Assembly (NCBI RefSeq): GCF_003703395.1
Contig: NZ_RDQN01000005.1
Span: 186,001 to 250,000, forward strand
Length of the DNA stretch: 64,000 nt
Direction: 5' to 3'
From: Pseudoxanthomonas spadix
Lineage (GTDB): Bacteria > Pseudomonadota > Gammaproteobacteria > Xanthomonadales > Xanthomonadaceae
Both the position numbers and the translations under genes were made by a program. The notes below the pieces were generated by a model. The model saw nothing but the letters and a program-made list of their open reading frames with translations. It was not told the origin of the DNA and searched no databases. How positions within the stretch are numbered: the stretch's first letter is position 1; each line of letters begins with the position of its first letter. Below, piece by piece: positions 34,675 through 42,956 of this stretch.

Positions 34675-36378
34675 ATGAGTAACAAACAGAAACTCGAACT
34701 CACCTGGATCGGGAAGGAGAAGCGGCCCAAGCTGGAGCCGCGCATTCTGCTCGAAGACCGGGAGAAGTCATATCACGCCAAGCATCGGGTGACGGACAAC
34801 GACATCTTCGACAATCGGCTGATCTTTGGGGACAACCTGCTGGCGCTGAAGGCGCTGGAGCAGGAGTTCACCGGCAAGGTGAAGTGCATGTTCATCGATC
34901 CGCCCTACAACACCGGCAGCGCCTTCATGCATTACGACGACGGGCTGGAGCATTCGATCTGGCTGGGGCTGATGCGAGACCGGCTGGAGATCATCAAGCG
35001 TTTGCTGTCGGAGGATGGATCGCTTTGGATCACGATTGACGACAACGAAGGACACTACTTGAAAGTCCTATGCGACGAGGTCTTTGGGCGTTCAGCCTTC
35101 GTCACGTCGCTGGTGTGGGAGAACTTCTACGGCCGGAGTAACGCAGCGGCAATTTCTCCTGCACATAACTACGTCTTGCTGTACTCCCCGATGGGGCAAG
35201 ACTGGAAGCGTGTTCGAAATCTTCTGCCACGGGGAGAAGAGAGTGCCAGCAAGTACAAAAATCCTGACAATGATCCACGCGGGCCGTGGCGACTGGGTCC
35301 AATCTTCGCTGCAGGGGAGCGGCATGAAGGGCTCATGTACACCATAACAACGCCGTCCGGCCGCCAAGTAAGTCCCCCGAAAGGCAGCCACTGGCGGGTG
35401 TTGGAGGATCAATTCTGGAAGATGGTCAAAGAGGGGCGGATCGTATTTGGTGAAAAAGGCGATAACAACCCGGCAGTGAAGCTCTTCTTGCGAGAAGTAC
35501 AAGAAGGCTTAGTACCCAGGACCTGGTGGTCGCATACGGAAGTTGGTCACTCACAAGAGGCCAAGAGAGAGATCCAGGCGCTGTTCCCCAACGAGATTCC
35601 ATTTGACACGCCGAAGCCGGAGCGCTTGCTCAGTCACGTAATTACCATCGCATCCAACCCTGGCGACCTCGTCCTCGACTCCTTCGCCGGTTCCGGCACC
35701 ACCGGCGCGGTCGCCCACAAGATGGGGCGCCGCTGGATCATGGTGGAGCTGGGCGAGCATTGCCACACGCACATTATTCCGCGCCTGAAGAAGGTCATCG
35801 ACGGTGAGGACACGGGCGGCATCACGAAGGCCGTGGGTTGGCAGGGCGGCGGCGGTTTCCGCTACTGCCGCCTCGCGCCCACGCTGATCGTCCACGACCG
35901 CTGGGGCAATCCGGTGATCAACCCGGAGTACAACGCCGCGCAACTGGCCGAGGCGCTGGCCAAGCTGGAAGGCTTCAGCTACGCGCCTTCGGAAACCCGC
36001 TGGTGGCAGCACGGCCATTCCAGCGAGCGCGACTTCATCTACGTCACCACGCAGAACCTGGCCGCCGAGCAGTTGCAGGCCCTGTCCGACGAGGTCGGTT
36101 TCGAGCAGAGCCTGTTGGTGTGCTGCGCGGCCTTCCGTGGCGTCACGGCGGCCCGGGCGGCCGAGCGCTGGCCGAACCTGACGCTGAAGAAGATTCCGAA
36201 GATGGTGCTGGCCCGCTGCGAATGGGGCCACGACGACTACAGCCTGAACGTGGCCAATCTGCCGATGGCGGCGCCTGAAGAAGAAGCCCCCTCACCCCAA
36301 CCCTCTTCCGCGAGCGGGAGAGGGAGAAAGGCAGCACCCGTGCCCGACCTGTTTGGCGATGGGGAGTGCACGCCATGA
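34675..36378 (+). CDS. type III-like site-specific DNA (adenine-N6) methyltransferase, Mod
   Basis: A 567-residue beta-class amino-methyltransferase: the catalytic DPPY (VKCMFIDPPYNTGSAF, 71-84) precedes the SAM motif DSFAGSGTTGAVAHKMGRRW (about 335-354), with a target-recognition region between. That middle (about 35080-35640) is AT-richer and of different codon use, as expected for a swapped specificity domain. The C-terminal part includes WWQHGHSSERDFIYVTTQNL and a palindromic repeat insertion (PSPQPSSASGRGRKAA at about 36287-36324). The stop overlaps the DUF1016 start. It should methylate host DNA and give specificity to the Res protein. Confidence 0.88.
   Translation: MSNKQKLELTWIGKEKRPKLEPRILLEDREKSYHAKHRVTDNDIFDNRLIFGDNLLALKALEQEFTGKVKCMFIDPPYNTGSAFMHYDDGLEHSIWLGLMRDRLEIIKRLLSEDGSLWITIDDNEGHYLKVLCDEVFGRSAFVTSLVWENFYGRSNAAAISPAHNYVLLYSPMGQDWKRVRNLLPRGEESASKYKNPDNDPRGPWRLGPIFAAGERHEGLMYTITTPSGRQVSPPKGSHWRVLEDQFWKMVKEGRIVFGEKGDNNPAVKLFLREVQEGLVPRTWWSHTEVGHSQEAKREIQALFPNEIPFDTPKPERLLSHVITIASNPGDLVLDSFAGSGTTGAVAHKMGRRWIMVELGEHCHTHIIPRLKKVIDGEDTGGITKAVGWQGGGGFRYCRLAPTLIVHDRWGNPVINPEYNAAQLAEALAKLEGFSYAPSETRWWQHGHSSERDFIYVTTQNLAAEQLQALSDEVGFEQSLLVCCAAFRGVTAARAAERWPNLTLKKIPKMVLARCEWGHDDYSLNVANLPMAAPEEEAPSPQPSSASGRGRKAAPVPDLFGDGECTP
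36287..36324. repeat. palindromic mini-repeat inserted in frame in mod (copy 3, inverted)
   Basis: CCCCTCACCCCAACCCTCTT then CCGCGAGCGGGAGAGGG: the same repeat family as in the helicase gene, in the opposite orientation. It encodes PSPQPSSASGRGR near the C-terminus of Mod. Confidence 0.75.
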
Positions 36379-37457
36379 ACAAGAAGTTCACTGCAACCCC
36401 ACCCGAGTACGCGGACTGGTTGGCTGACATCAAGGCGCGGGTGGTGAGCGCTCGCCAGCGCGCGGCGCTGGCGGCCAATGCCGAACTGGTGATGCTGTAT
36501 TGGCAGATCGGCAATGAGATCCTGCAACGGCAGAGAACCGCAAATTGGGGTGACAAGGTGCTCGACCGGCTGGCCAGCGACCTGCGCGATGCCTTTCCGG
36601 AGATGAAGGGGTTTTCCCTCGCCAACCTGAAATTCATGCGCGCTTTAGCCCAGGCCTGGCCGGATGCCGCAATTGGGCAACAAGCTGTTAGCCAATTACC
36701 CTGGGGCCACAACGTGATTCTGCTGACCAAGCTGAAGGACCCGGCGCAGCGCCTGCAATACGCCGAACAGGCCCTCGCCGGCGGCTGGTCGCGCAGCACC
36801 CTGGAAGCCAATATCCGCGATCGACTGCTGGAGCGACACGGCAAGGCCGTCACCAATTTCAAGGCGCGGTTACCGGCGCCACAGTCGCAACTGGCGCACG
36901 ATACTCTCAAAGACCCCTATTTGTTCGACTTTCTTGGCCTTGGCAATAAAGCGCGCGAACGTGCCATCGAGACTGGCTTGGTCAGGCATGTCACCCGCTT
37001 TCTGCTGGAGCTGGGCAGTGGCTTTGCCTTCGTTGGCCGTCAGTACCGGCTGGAGGTGGAAGGCGACGAGTTCTTCATTGATTTGCTGTTCTATCACACG
37101 CGGCTGAAGTGCTATGTGGTGGTGGAGCTCAAGGCCGCCGAGTTCAAGCCCGAACACGCGGGTCAGCTGAACTTCTATCTCACAGCCGTGGACAGGCAGG
37201 TCAAGTCGCCGGACGACAAGCCCACGATCGGGCTGCTCTTGTGCAAGACCCGCAAACGCACAGTGGCCGAGTACGCGCTATCGGGTATTGACAAGCCCAT
37301 CGGCGTTGCCGAATACCGCTTGCTGCGCGATTTGCCGCAATCACTCACCACCAGCTTGCCGACGGTGGAGCAACTGGAAAGCGAATTGGGAACGGTTGAT
37401 AGCAAAAACGGCGACAAACCGAAACGGTTGCGCAGGAAAAAGGGAGATGCAGAATGA
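36375..37457 (+). CDS. DUF1016 (YhcG-like) PD-(D/E)XK nuclease family protein
   Basis: A 360-residue protein with the two-part DUF1016 architecture: an N-terminal helical domain (YADWLADIKARVVSARQRAALAANAELVMLYWQIGNEI, GFSLANLKFMRALAQAWP, LPWGHNVILLTKLKD) and a C-terminal nuclease fold. The catalytic set is visible in EGDEFFIDLLFYHTRLKCYVVVELKAAEFKPEHAGQLNFYL (D...E-x-K). ATG 36375 overlaps the mod stop (ATGA) and its own stop overlaps the next gene, so it is locked between mod and res. It is either a second nuclease of the system or a factor joining Mod and Res. Confidence 0.88.
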   Translation: MNKKFTATPPEYADWLADIKARVVSARQRAALAANAELVMLYWQIGNEILQRQRTANWGDKVLDRLASDLRDAFPEMKGFSLANLKFMRALAQAWPDAAIGQQAVSQLPWGHNVILLTKLKDPAQRLQYAEQALAGGWSRSTLEANIRDRLLERHGKAVTNFKARLPAPQSQLAHDTLKDPYLFDFLGLGNKARERAIETGLVRHVTRFLLELGSGFAFVGRQYRLEVEGDEFFIDLLFYHTRLKCYVVVELKAAEFKPEHAGQLNFYLTAVDRQVKSPDDKPTIGLLLCKTRKRTVAEYALSGIDKPIGVAEYRLLRDLPQSLTTSLPTVEQLESELGTVDSKNGDKPKRLRRKKGDAE

Positions 37458-40210
37458 GCGCCCGTGTTCAGAACCATGTGGCGGGACGGCTTTCGCTGCG
37501 GCCACCACAGGCTGAGTCGCTGGCAAAGCTCAAGCAGGCGCTGGATGCCGCGCCCGATCTGCTTGGCCACGAGCAGGACGTTGCGGCCATTCTGTCCACG
37601 CTCAAGGCGGAATTCCCCACCCTGGAGGACTTCGAGCGCGAGTTTCCGTCCCTGTGCTTCGCGCTGGCCACCGGCGTGGGCAAGACGCGGTTGATGGGGG
37701 CGTTCATCGCCTACCTGCATCTGGCGCACGGCATCCACAACTTCTTCGTCCTGGCGCCGAATCTCACGATCTACAACAAGCTCATCACGGACTTCACGCG
37801 CAACACGGCCAAGTACGTGTTCAAGGGCATCGCCGAGTTCGCGCAGCAGCCACCGCTGATCATCACCGGCGACAACTACGACCAGACCGGCGCGGCGGTG
37901 GACGAGCAGTCGATGGGCTTTGCCCACGACGTGCGCATCAACATCTTCAACATCTCCAAGATCAACTCGGAGGTGCGCGGCGGCAAGGAGCCCCGCATCA
38001 AGCGCATGCGCGAGGTGCTGGGCGACAGCTACTTCAACCATCTGGCCAATCTGACCGACCTGGTGCTGCTGATGGACGAGTCGCACCGCTACCGGGCCAG
38101 CGCCGGCGTGCGCGCCATCAACGAACTCAAGCCGCTGTTCGGCCTGGAACTGACGGCGACGCCCTTCGTGGAATCCCCCCGTGGTCCTGTGCCGTTCAAA
38201 AACGTGGTGATGGACTACCCGCTGGCACGGGCGATGGAGGACGGCTTCGTCAAGGAGCCGGCCGTGGTCACCCAGCGCAACTTCAAGGCCGGCGATCACA
38301 CGCCGGAGGAAGTGGAGAAGACCAAGCTGGAAGACGGCGTGCGCCTGCACGAGACCACCAAGGTCGAACTGCTCACCTACGCCCGCGAGAACGGCGTCAA
38401 GCCGGTCAAGCCCTTCATGCTCGTCATCGCGCGCGATACCACCCATGCGGCCCAGTTGAAGGCATTGATCGAGTCGGAAAAATTCTACGAAGGCCGCTAT
38501 GCGAACAAGGTGATCCAAGTCGATTCCAGCCGCACCGGCGCGGAGGAAGAGGAGATGATCTCGCGCCTGCTGGCCGTGGAGAGTGTGGACGAGCCGACCG
38601 AGATCGTGATTCACGTCAACATGCTCAAGGAAGGCTGGGACGTGACCAACCTCTACACGATCGTGCCGCTGCGCGCGGCGAATGCGCGCACGCTGATCGA
38701 GCAGTCCATCGGGCGCGGTCTGCGTCTGCCCTATGGCAAGCGCACCGGCGTGGCGGCCGTGGATCGGCTGAACATCGTGGCCCACGACCGCTTTCAGGAG
38801 ATCATCGACGAGGCCAACCGTAGCGATTCGCCGATCCGCCTGCAGCAGGTCGTGCTTGATACACCCAGCGCAGCCGACAGGAAGGTCAGCGTGCAGGTCG
38901 AATCGGTCGCTGCGGCGCGTCTCGGGCTGACGGATGCGCCCGTTGTGCAGACGAGCGCATCAGGTGCCGATAGTGGGCCGCCCACGACCGCCGAATTGCC
39001 CGCACCGAGTTTCTCCACCGCAGCGGAGAAGCAGGCCGCCCGCATGGTCATGGAGGTCATCGGAAAGTACGAGGTCAGGCGCGATGTTGCGCCCACACGT
39101 AGCGCGTTGCTGAAGCCGGAGGTGCAGCAGGAGATCCTGGCGGAGGTGGCGGAGCGCATGAGACCTTTGCAGGGCTCGCTGCTGGCCGGCGTGGACGAAT
39201 CGGCGCCTGCGCTCGATCTGCTGGCCGTGGTGGCCAAGACCACGGAAATCGTGGTGCAGCAAGCCATCGACATTCCGCGTATCGCCGTGGTGCCGACCGG
39301 CGAGGTCACGACGGGCTTTCGCCCATTTACTCTGGACGTGAGCCAGCTTCACCTTCAGCCGGGCGAACGCGAAATCGTCGGCCAGATGCTGCGCACCCAC
39401 GAGCAATTCACGCTGGCCGCCGAACTCGGCCTGAAGGAGCAGCGCCCGGAGGACTACATCGTCCACGCGCTGGTGGATTTCGACGACATCGACTATTTCA
39501 CCCATGCCGACCTGCTCTATGAGCTCGCGGGCCAGATGGTTCGGCACCTGCGCAGCTATCTGTCCGAGGATGCGGCCCTCGGCGTGCTGGATCGCGATCG
39601 CCGCCTGATCGCGCGGGAAATCCACGCGCAGATGATGGCCCACTTCTGGGAGGAGGCAACCGAGTACGAGGTGCAGGTCAGCCGCGGTTTCACCGCACTC
39701 AAGCCCTGCAACTACACCGCCATGGCAGGTCAGACGGCCCACCACTTCCGGGAGACCGTGCTTGATCCCAGCCGCATCAAGCAGATGCTCTTCGGCGGCT
39801 TCGCGCGTTGCCTGTATCCGCTGCAGAAGTTCGACTCGGATACCGAGCGGCGCTTCGCCATCATCCTGGAGCGTGACGCTTTGAGGTGGCTCAAGCCTGC
39901 GAAGGGGCAGTTCCAGATTTACTACAAGCTCGGCGCCGAGCAGCCGGAGTACATCCCCGACTTCGTGGCCGAGACGGACACGACCATCTTCATGGTGGAG
40001 ACCAAGGCACGGGTGGACGTCGACACTCAGGAGGTTCAGGCCAAGGCAGCTGCCGCCATGCGTTGGTGCAGGCACGCTTCCGATCACGCGGCAAACGTCG
40101 GCACCAAGCGCTGGAAGTACCTGCTGGTGCCGCATGACGAAGTCAGCGAGTCCAAACGGCTTGCCGATTACCTGCGCTTTGAGGTCAAGGGGTCGTTGAG
40201 CGCACCTTGA
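37454..40210 (+). CDS. type III restriction enzyme Res-like helicase-nuclease
   Basis: A 918-residue protein. The helicase motor has motif I FALATGVGKTRLMGAFI (69-85), II LLMDESHRYR (about 205), LELTATPF (motif III), and the second lobe IVIHVNMLKEGWDVTNLYTIVPLR and LIEQSIGRGLRLP (motif VI). The C-terminal PD-(D/E)XK endonuclease is YIPDFVAETDTTIFMVETKA (about 832-851). Length and order match Res subunits of type III systems. It overlaps the DUF1016 stop by 4 bp and is the last gene of the operon. No truncation is seen. Confidence 0.9.
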   Translation: MSARVQNHVAGRLSLRPPQAESLAKLKQALDAAPDLLGHEQDVAAILSTLKAEFPTLEDFEREFPSLCFALATGVGKTRLMGAFIAYLHLAHGIHNFFVLAPNLTIYNKLITDFTRNTAKYVFKGIAEFAQQPPLIITGDNYDQTGAAVDEQSMGFAHDVRINIFNISKINSEVRGGKEPRIKRMREVLGDSYFNHLANLTDLVLLMDESHRYRASAGVRAINELKPLFGLELTATPFVESPRGPVPFKNVVMDYPLARAMEDGFVKEPAVVTQRNFKAGDHTPEEVEKTKLEDGVRLHETTKVELLTYARENGVKPVKPFMLVIARDTTHAAQLKALIESEKFYEGRYANKVIQVDSSRTGAEEEEMISRLLAVESVDEPTEIVIHVNMLKEGWDVTNLYTIVPLRAANARTLIEQSIGRGLRLPYGKRTGVAAVDRLNIVAHDRFQEIIDEANRSDSPIRLQQVVLDTPSAADRKVSVQVESVAAARLGLTDAPVVQTSASGADSGPPTTAELPAPSFSTAAEKQAARMVMEVIGKYEVRRDVAPTRSALLKPEVQQEILAEVAERMRPLQGSLLAGVDESAPALDLLAVVAKTTEIVVQQAIDIPRIAVVPTGEVTTGFRPFTLDVSQLHLQPGEREIVGQMLRTHEQFTLAAELGLKEQRPEDYIVHALVDFDDIDYFTHADLLYELAGQMVRHLRSYLSEDAALGVLDRDRRLIAREIHAQMMAHFWEEATEYEVQVSRGFTALKPCNYTAMAGQTAHHFRETVLDPSRIKQMLFGGFARCLYPLQKFDSDTERRFAIILERDALRWLKPAKGQFQIYYKLGAEQPEYIPDFVAETDTTIFMVETKARVDVDTQEVQAKAAAAMRWCRHASDHAANVGTKRWKYLLVPHDEVSESKRLADYLRFEVKGSLSAP

Positions 40211-40372
40211 TCGACTTCGGTGCAGGCATCCAGGCGGCGGAGGATCGCCGCTTCAGGCGCATGATGAACCGGCGGGCCTGACCCGGCGCAAGGCTGCAGC
40301 TACAGGTGATTCTTGAACGCTCGCCGCCGCGATAGATGACCCCGACTCGCACCTCGCCCCGACGCGGCGGGC
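40211..40372. other. 162-bp gap between res and parE, no gene seen
   Basis: This convergent intergenic stretch shows no gene. It also has no copy of the tRNA-Gly 3' end that would mark the right boundary of an integrated element. Confidence 0.5.
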
Positions 40373-40687
40373 TCATGAACCGAAATCGTACCCGAAGCGG
40401 TCGATCCGGTGCATCCGCTCGTGCAGGATGGTCACGATGCCGATGTCGCCATTGGAGAGCCGGCGCCAGTAGACGAAGTGCCGTTGGTAGCGGAAGAAGT
40501 AGCCTTCGATGCCGAACTCGGCGGGAATGGGCCTGGACGATGTCCGGTGTGTCTGGATGCCGTCGAAGGCCTCGAACAGGCCGGTGATGTAGCGGTCGGC
40601 GTGTTCGGTGCCCCAGCGATCGCGCGTGTAGCGGTAGATCTGGTCGAGCCGCCAGGACGCCGCCTCCTGGACCAGGACCTTGGCCAC
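40373..40687 (-). CDS. parE: ParE/RelE-family toxin
   Basis: A 104-residue toxin of the ParE fold: AKVLVQEAASWRLDQIYRYTRDRWGTEHADRYITGLFEAF gives the two N-terminal helices, FFRYQRHFVYWRRLSNGDIGIVTILHERMHRIDRF the sheet and C-terminal strand. ParE proteins poison DNA gyrase; RelE-like RNases have the same fold, so the target is inferred from closer resemblance to ParE. It starts 4 bp after the antitoxin gene. Confidence 0.85.
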   Translation of the reverse strand: MAKVLVQEAASWRLDQIYRYTRDRWGTEHADRYITGLFEAFDGIQTHRTSSRPIPAEFGIEGYFFRYQRHFVYWRRLSNGDIGIVTILHERMHRIDRFGYDFGS

Positions 40688-40691
40688 GCAG

Positions 40692-40952
40692 TCAGCCTCG
40701 GTTGCGCGCGATCACGTCGGCGGCGGTCAGGGGACGGTACGAGGCCTCCGGGGAGGCAAAGGCATGGGCCAGCTCGGCCTTCAGCCGGTCGAAGGCTTCC
40801 TGCTCCTTGCGTTGCTTGTCGCGGCGGATCAGGTCGCGCATGTACTCGCTGACGTTCTCGTAGTCGCCGTGCTCGCCCACGTTGGCGGCGACGAAATCGC
40901 TGAGCGGCCCGCTGAGGCGAACCGTCATGGTCGTGGTCGTTGTCCGGGACAT
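40692..40952 (-). CDS. parD: ParD-like ribbon-helix-helix antitoxin
   Basis: An 86-residue antitoxin: [41 protein letters not shown] is the RHH DNA-binding part and [40 protein letters not shown] the disordered toxin-binding tail. It precedes the toxin in the leftward pair, as usual. It should repress its own promoter through the inverted repeat upstream. Confidence 0.85.
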   Translation of the reverse strand: MSRTTTTTMTVRLSGPLSDFVAANVGEHGDYENVSEYMRDLIRRDKQRKEQEAFDRLKAELAHAFASPEASYRPLTAADVIARNRG

Positions 40953-40975
40953 GGCTGGCTCCTGTTGCCGTTATC

Positions 40976-41002
40976 GTATTCAATATATTCAAAAAGGAAT
41001 AC
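40976..41002 (-). promoter_or_regulatory. parDE operator/promoter
   Basis: Just upstream of parD lies AT-rich DNA with GTATTC (40976-40981) and its inverse GAATAC (40997-41002), plus an extra internal TATTC (40986-40990). Multiple short inverted half-sites in an AT-rich promoter are typical of RHH antitoxin autoregulation. The AT content stands out sharply from the surroundings. Confidence 0.55.
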
Positions 41003-41164
41003 GGAGACAAGCATCCGGCAGCCTCTTCTGTGGCCGGTGCGCGCCGATGTCAGGCGAAAAAGGAGCGCGCGCCGCGCTGCGATCCGGGCGCCCTGGCCTG
41101 CAGCGGAACGGTGAACGGCGCGTGTCATGCTAGGCGCCGTGGTTCTTCCTGCAAAAGCGGCGGC

Positions 41165-42073
41165 ATGAAACTGGCGATCCTTTCGCGCAACCCCCGGCTT
41201 TATTCGACCCGGCGGCTGGTCGAGGCCGGGCGCCAGCGCGGGCACGTGGTGCGGGTGCTGGATCCGCTGCGCTGCTACATGCGCATCGACGCCGGGCGCT
41301 TCGACCTGCGCTACAAGGGCAGGACGTTGTCCGGCTTCGACGCGGTGATCCCGCGCATCGGCGCGTCGGTGACCCGCTATGGCACCGCGGTGCTGCGCCA
41401 GTTCGAATTGATGGGCTGCCACACGCCCAATCCTTCCGATGCGATCCTGCGCGCGCGTGACAAGCTGCGTGCGCACCAGCTGCTGGCGGCCCATGGCATC
41501 GACCTGCCGGCCACGGTGTTCGGCGACAACCCCGACGACACCGCCGACCTGCTGGCGCTGCTGGGCGCACCGCCGCACGTGATCAAGCTCAACGAGGGCA
41601 GCCAGGGCGCGGGCGTGATGCTGACCGAGAAGCTGTCGGCCTCGCAGTCGGTGGTCGAGGCGCTGCGCGGGCTGTACGCCAGCTTCGTGGTGCAGGAGTT
41701 CGTGGAAGAAGCCCAGGGCGCGGACCTGCGCTGCTTCGTGGTTGGCGAGCGGGTGGTGGCAGCCATGCGCCGGCAGGCGCCGGAAGGCGACTTCCGCTCC
41801 AACCTGCACCGCGGCGGCCAGGCCGCCGCGGCCACCGCCACCGCCGAGCAAGCCGCCGTGGCGGTGCGCGCGGCGGCCACCCTGGGGCTGGCCGTGGCCG
41901 GGGTGGACCTGATCGGCTCGGCGCGCGGCCCGCTGGTGCTGGAAGTGAACTCCACGCCCGGCCTGGAAGGCATCGAACAGGTCTCCGGCGTGGACATCGC
42001 CGGGGCGATCGTGGAACTGGTGGCCTGCGGCGCGGTCAATAGGAAGCACAGTGGCCGTCGCGCCGCGCCCTGA
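41165..42073 (+). CDS. rimK: RimK-type ATP-grasp alpha-L-glutamate ligase
   Basis: RimK adds glutamates to the C-terminus of ribosomal protein S6 using ATP. The 302 residues match the family: [111 protein letters not shown] and [17 protein letters not shown] longer upstream frame has no protein-like sequence. It is the first gene right of the accessory island. Confidence 0.92.
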   Translation: MKLAILSRNPRLYSTRRLVEAGRQRGHVVRVLDPLRCYMRIDAGRFDLRYKGRTLSGFDAVIPRIGASVTRYGTAVLRQFELMGCHTPNPSDAILRARDKLRAHQLLAAHGIDLPATVFGDNPDDTADLLALLGAPPHVIKLNEGSQGAGVMLTEKLSASQSVVEALRGLYASFVVQEFVEEAQGADLRCFVVGERVVAAMRRQAPEGDFRSNLHRGGQAAAATATAEQAAVAVRAAATLGLAVAGVDLIGSARGPLVLEVNSTPGLEGIEQVSGVDIAGAIVELVACGAVNRKHSGRRAAP

Positions 42074-42208
42074 ACCCACGGGACGGACATGAACCGCCGT
42101 GCAGGGAGCCTCACTGGCGGTGTGACAGAATCGGCCACCTGAATGCGGCCGGCCAGCCCCTGCAAGCCCCGCCGCTTCTCGCTTTGCGAAGACAACCCAA
42201 GGTATCCC

Positions 42209-42277
42209 ATGACCCTCATTGCCCCGATGCGCCGCGCCTGCCGGCTGCTGGCCATCCGCCTCCAGGAGGCCTGCTGA
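42209..42277 (+). CDS. putative 22-residue leader peptide coupled to the response regulator
   Basis: ATG 42209, 6 nt after AAGG, opens a 22-codon frame (begins MTLIAPMRRACRLLAIR) whose TGA ends one base before the regulator ATG. The regulator's Shine-Dalgarno CAGGAGG lies inside this frame. The peptide is basic and amphipathic with two cysteines. The geometry fits translational coupling or a leader, but it could be chance. Confidence 0.35.
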   Translation: MTLIAPMRRACRLLAIRLQEAC

Positions 42278-42278
42278 C

Positions 42279-42956
42279 ATGCGCATTCTCGTCATCGAAG
42301 ACAACAGCGACATCGCCGCCAACCTGGGTGACTACCTGGAAGACCGCGGTCACACCGTGGATTTTGCCGCCGACGGCGTGACCGGCCTGCATCTGGCCGT
42401 GGTCCACGATTTCGACGCGATCGTGCTGGATCTCAACCTGCCGGGCATGGATGGCCTGGAGGTCTGCCGCAAGCTGCGCAACGAGGCGCGCAAGCAGACC
42501 CCGGTGCTGATGCTCACCGCGCGCGACAGCCTGGACAACAAGCTGGCCGGTTTCGACTCCGGCGCCGACGACTATCTGATCAAGCCGTTCGCCCTGCAGG
42601 AAGTGGAGGTGCGCCTCAATGCCCTCTCGCGCCGTGGCAAGGGCGTGCAGACCCGGGTGCTGGAGGTAGGCGAGCTGGAATACAACCTGGACACGCTGGA
42701 GGTGCGCCGCGGCGGCAAGCTGCTGCAGCTCAACCCGACCGCGCTGAAGATCCTGCAGTCGCTGATGGAAGCCTCCCCGGCGGTGGTCACCCGCCAGGAA
42801 CTGGAAACCCGCGTGTGGGGCGAGGAACTGCCCGACTCCGATTCGCTGCGCGTGCACATCCACGGCCTGCGTGCGGTGGTGGACAAGCCTTTCGACACCC
42901 CGTACATCCAGACCCGCCATGGCATCGGTTACCGCATCGCCGCACCCGAAGCCTGA
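42279..42956 (+). CDS. OmpR/PhoP-family response regulator
   Basis: A 225-residue two-component regulator. The receiver has the acidic pair IEDN, phospho-acceptor Asp in IVLDLNLPGMDGLEVC, the T of MLTARD and K of LIKPFAL. The DNA-binding winged helix covers about 125-222 (LNPTALKILQSLMEAS, SLRVHIHGLRAVVDKPFDTPYIQTRHGIGYRI). ATG 42279 has CAGGAGG 10 nt upstream. It overlaps its histidine kinase gene. The stimulus is not known from sequence. Confidence 0.9.
   Translation: MRILVIEDNSDIAANLGDYLEDRGHTVDFAADGVTGLHLAVVHDFDAIVLDLNLPGMDGLEVCRKLRNEARKQTPVLMLTARDSLDNKLAGFDSGADDYLIKPFALQEVEVRLNALSRRGKGVQTRVLEVGELEYNLDTLEVRRGGKLLQLNPTALKILQSLMEASPAVVTRQELETRVWGEELPDSDSLRVHIHGLRAVVDKPFDTPYIQTRHGIGYRIAAPEA

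Noticed and set aside
28745-40210. Assignment of the island as DISARM or BREX
   Set aside because: A SNF2 helicase with a methyltransferase recalls class 1 DISARM, but DrmA, DrmB (DUF1998) and the PLD protein are absent; BREX needs PglZ and BrxC-like ATPase, also absent.
40201-41160. Right attachment site of the tRNA-Gly element
   Set aside because: I looked for a repeat of the tRNA 3' end here and between parD and rimK and found none.
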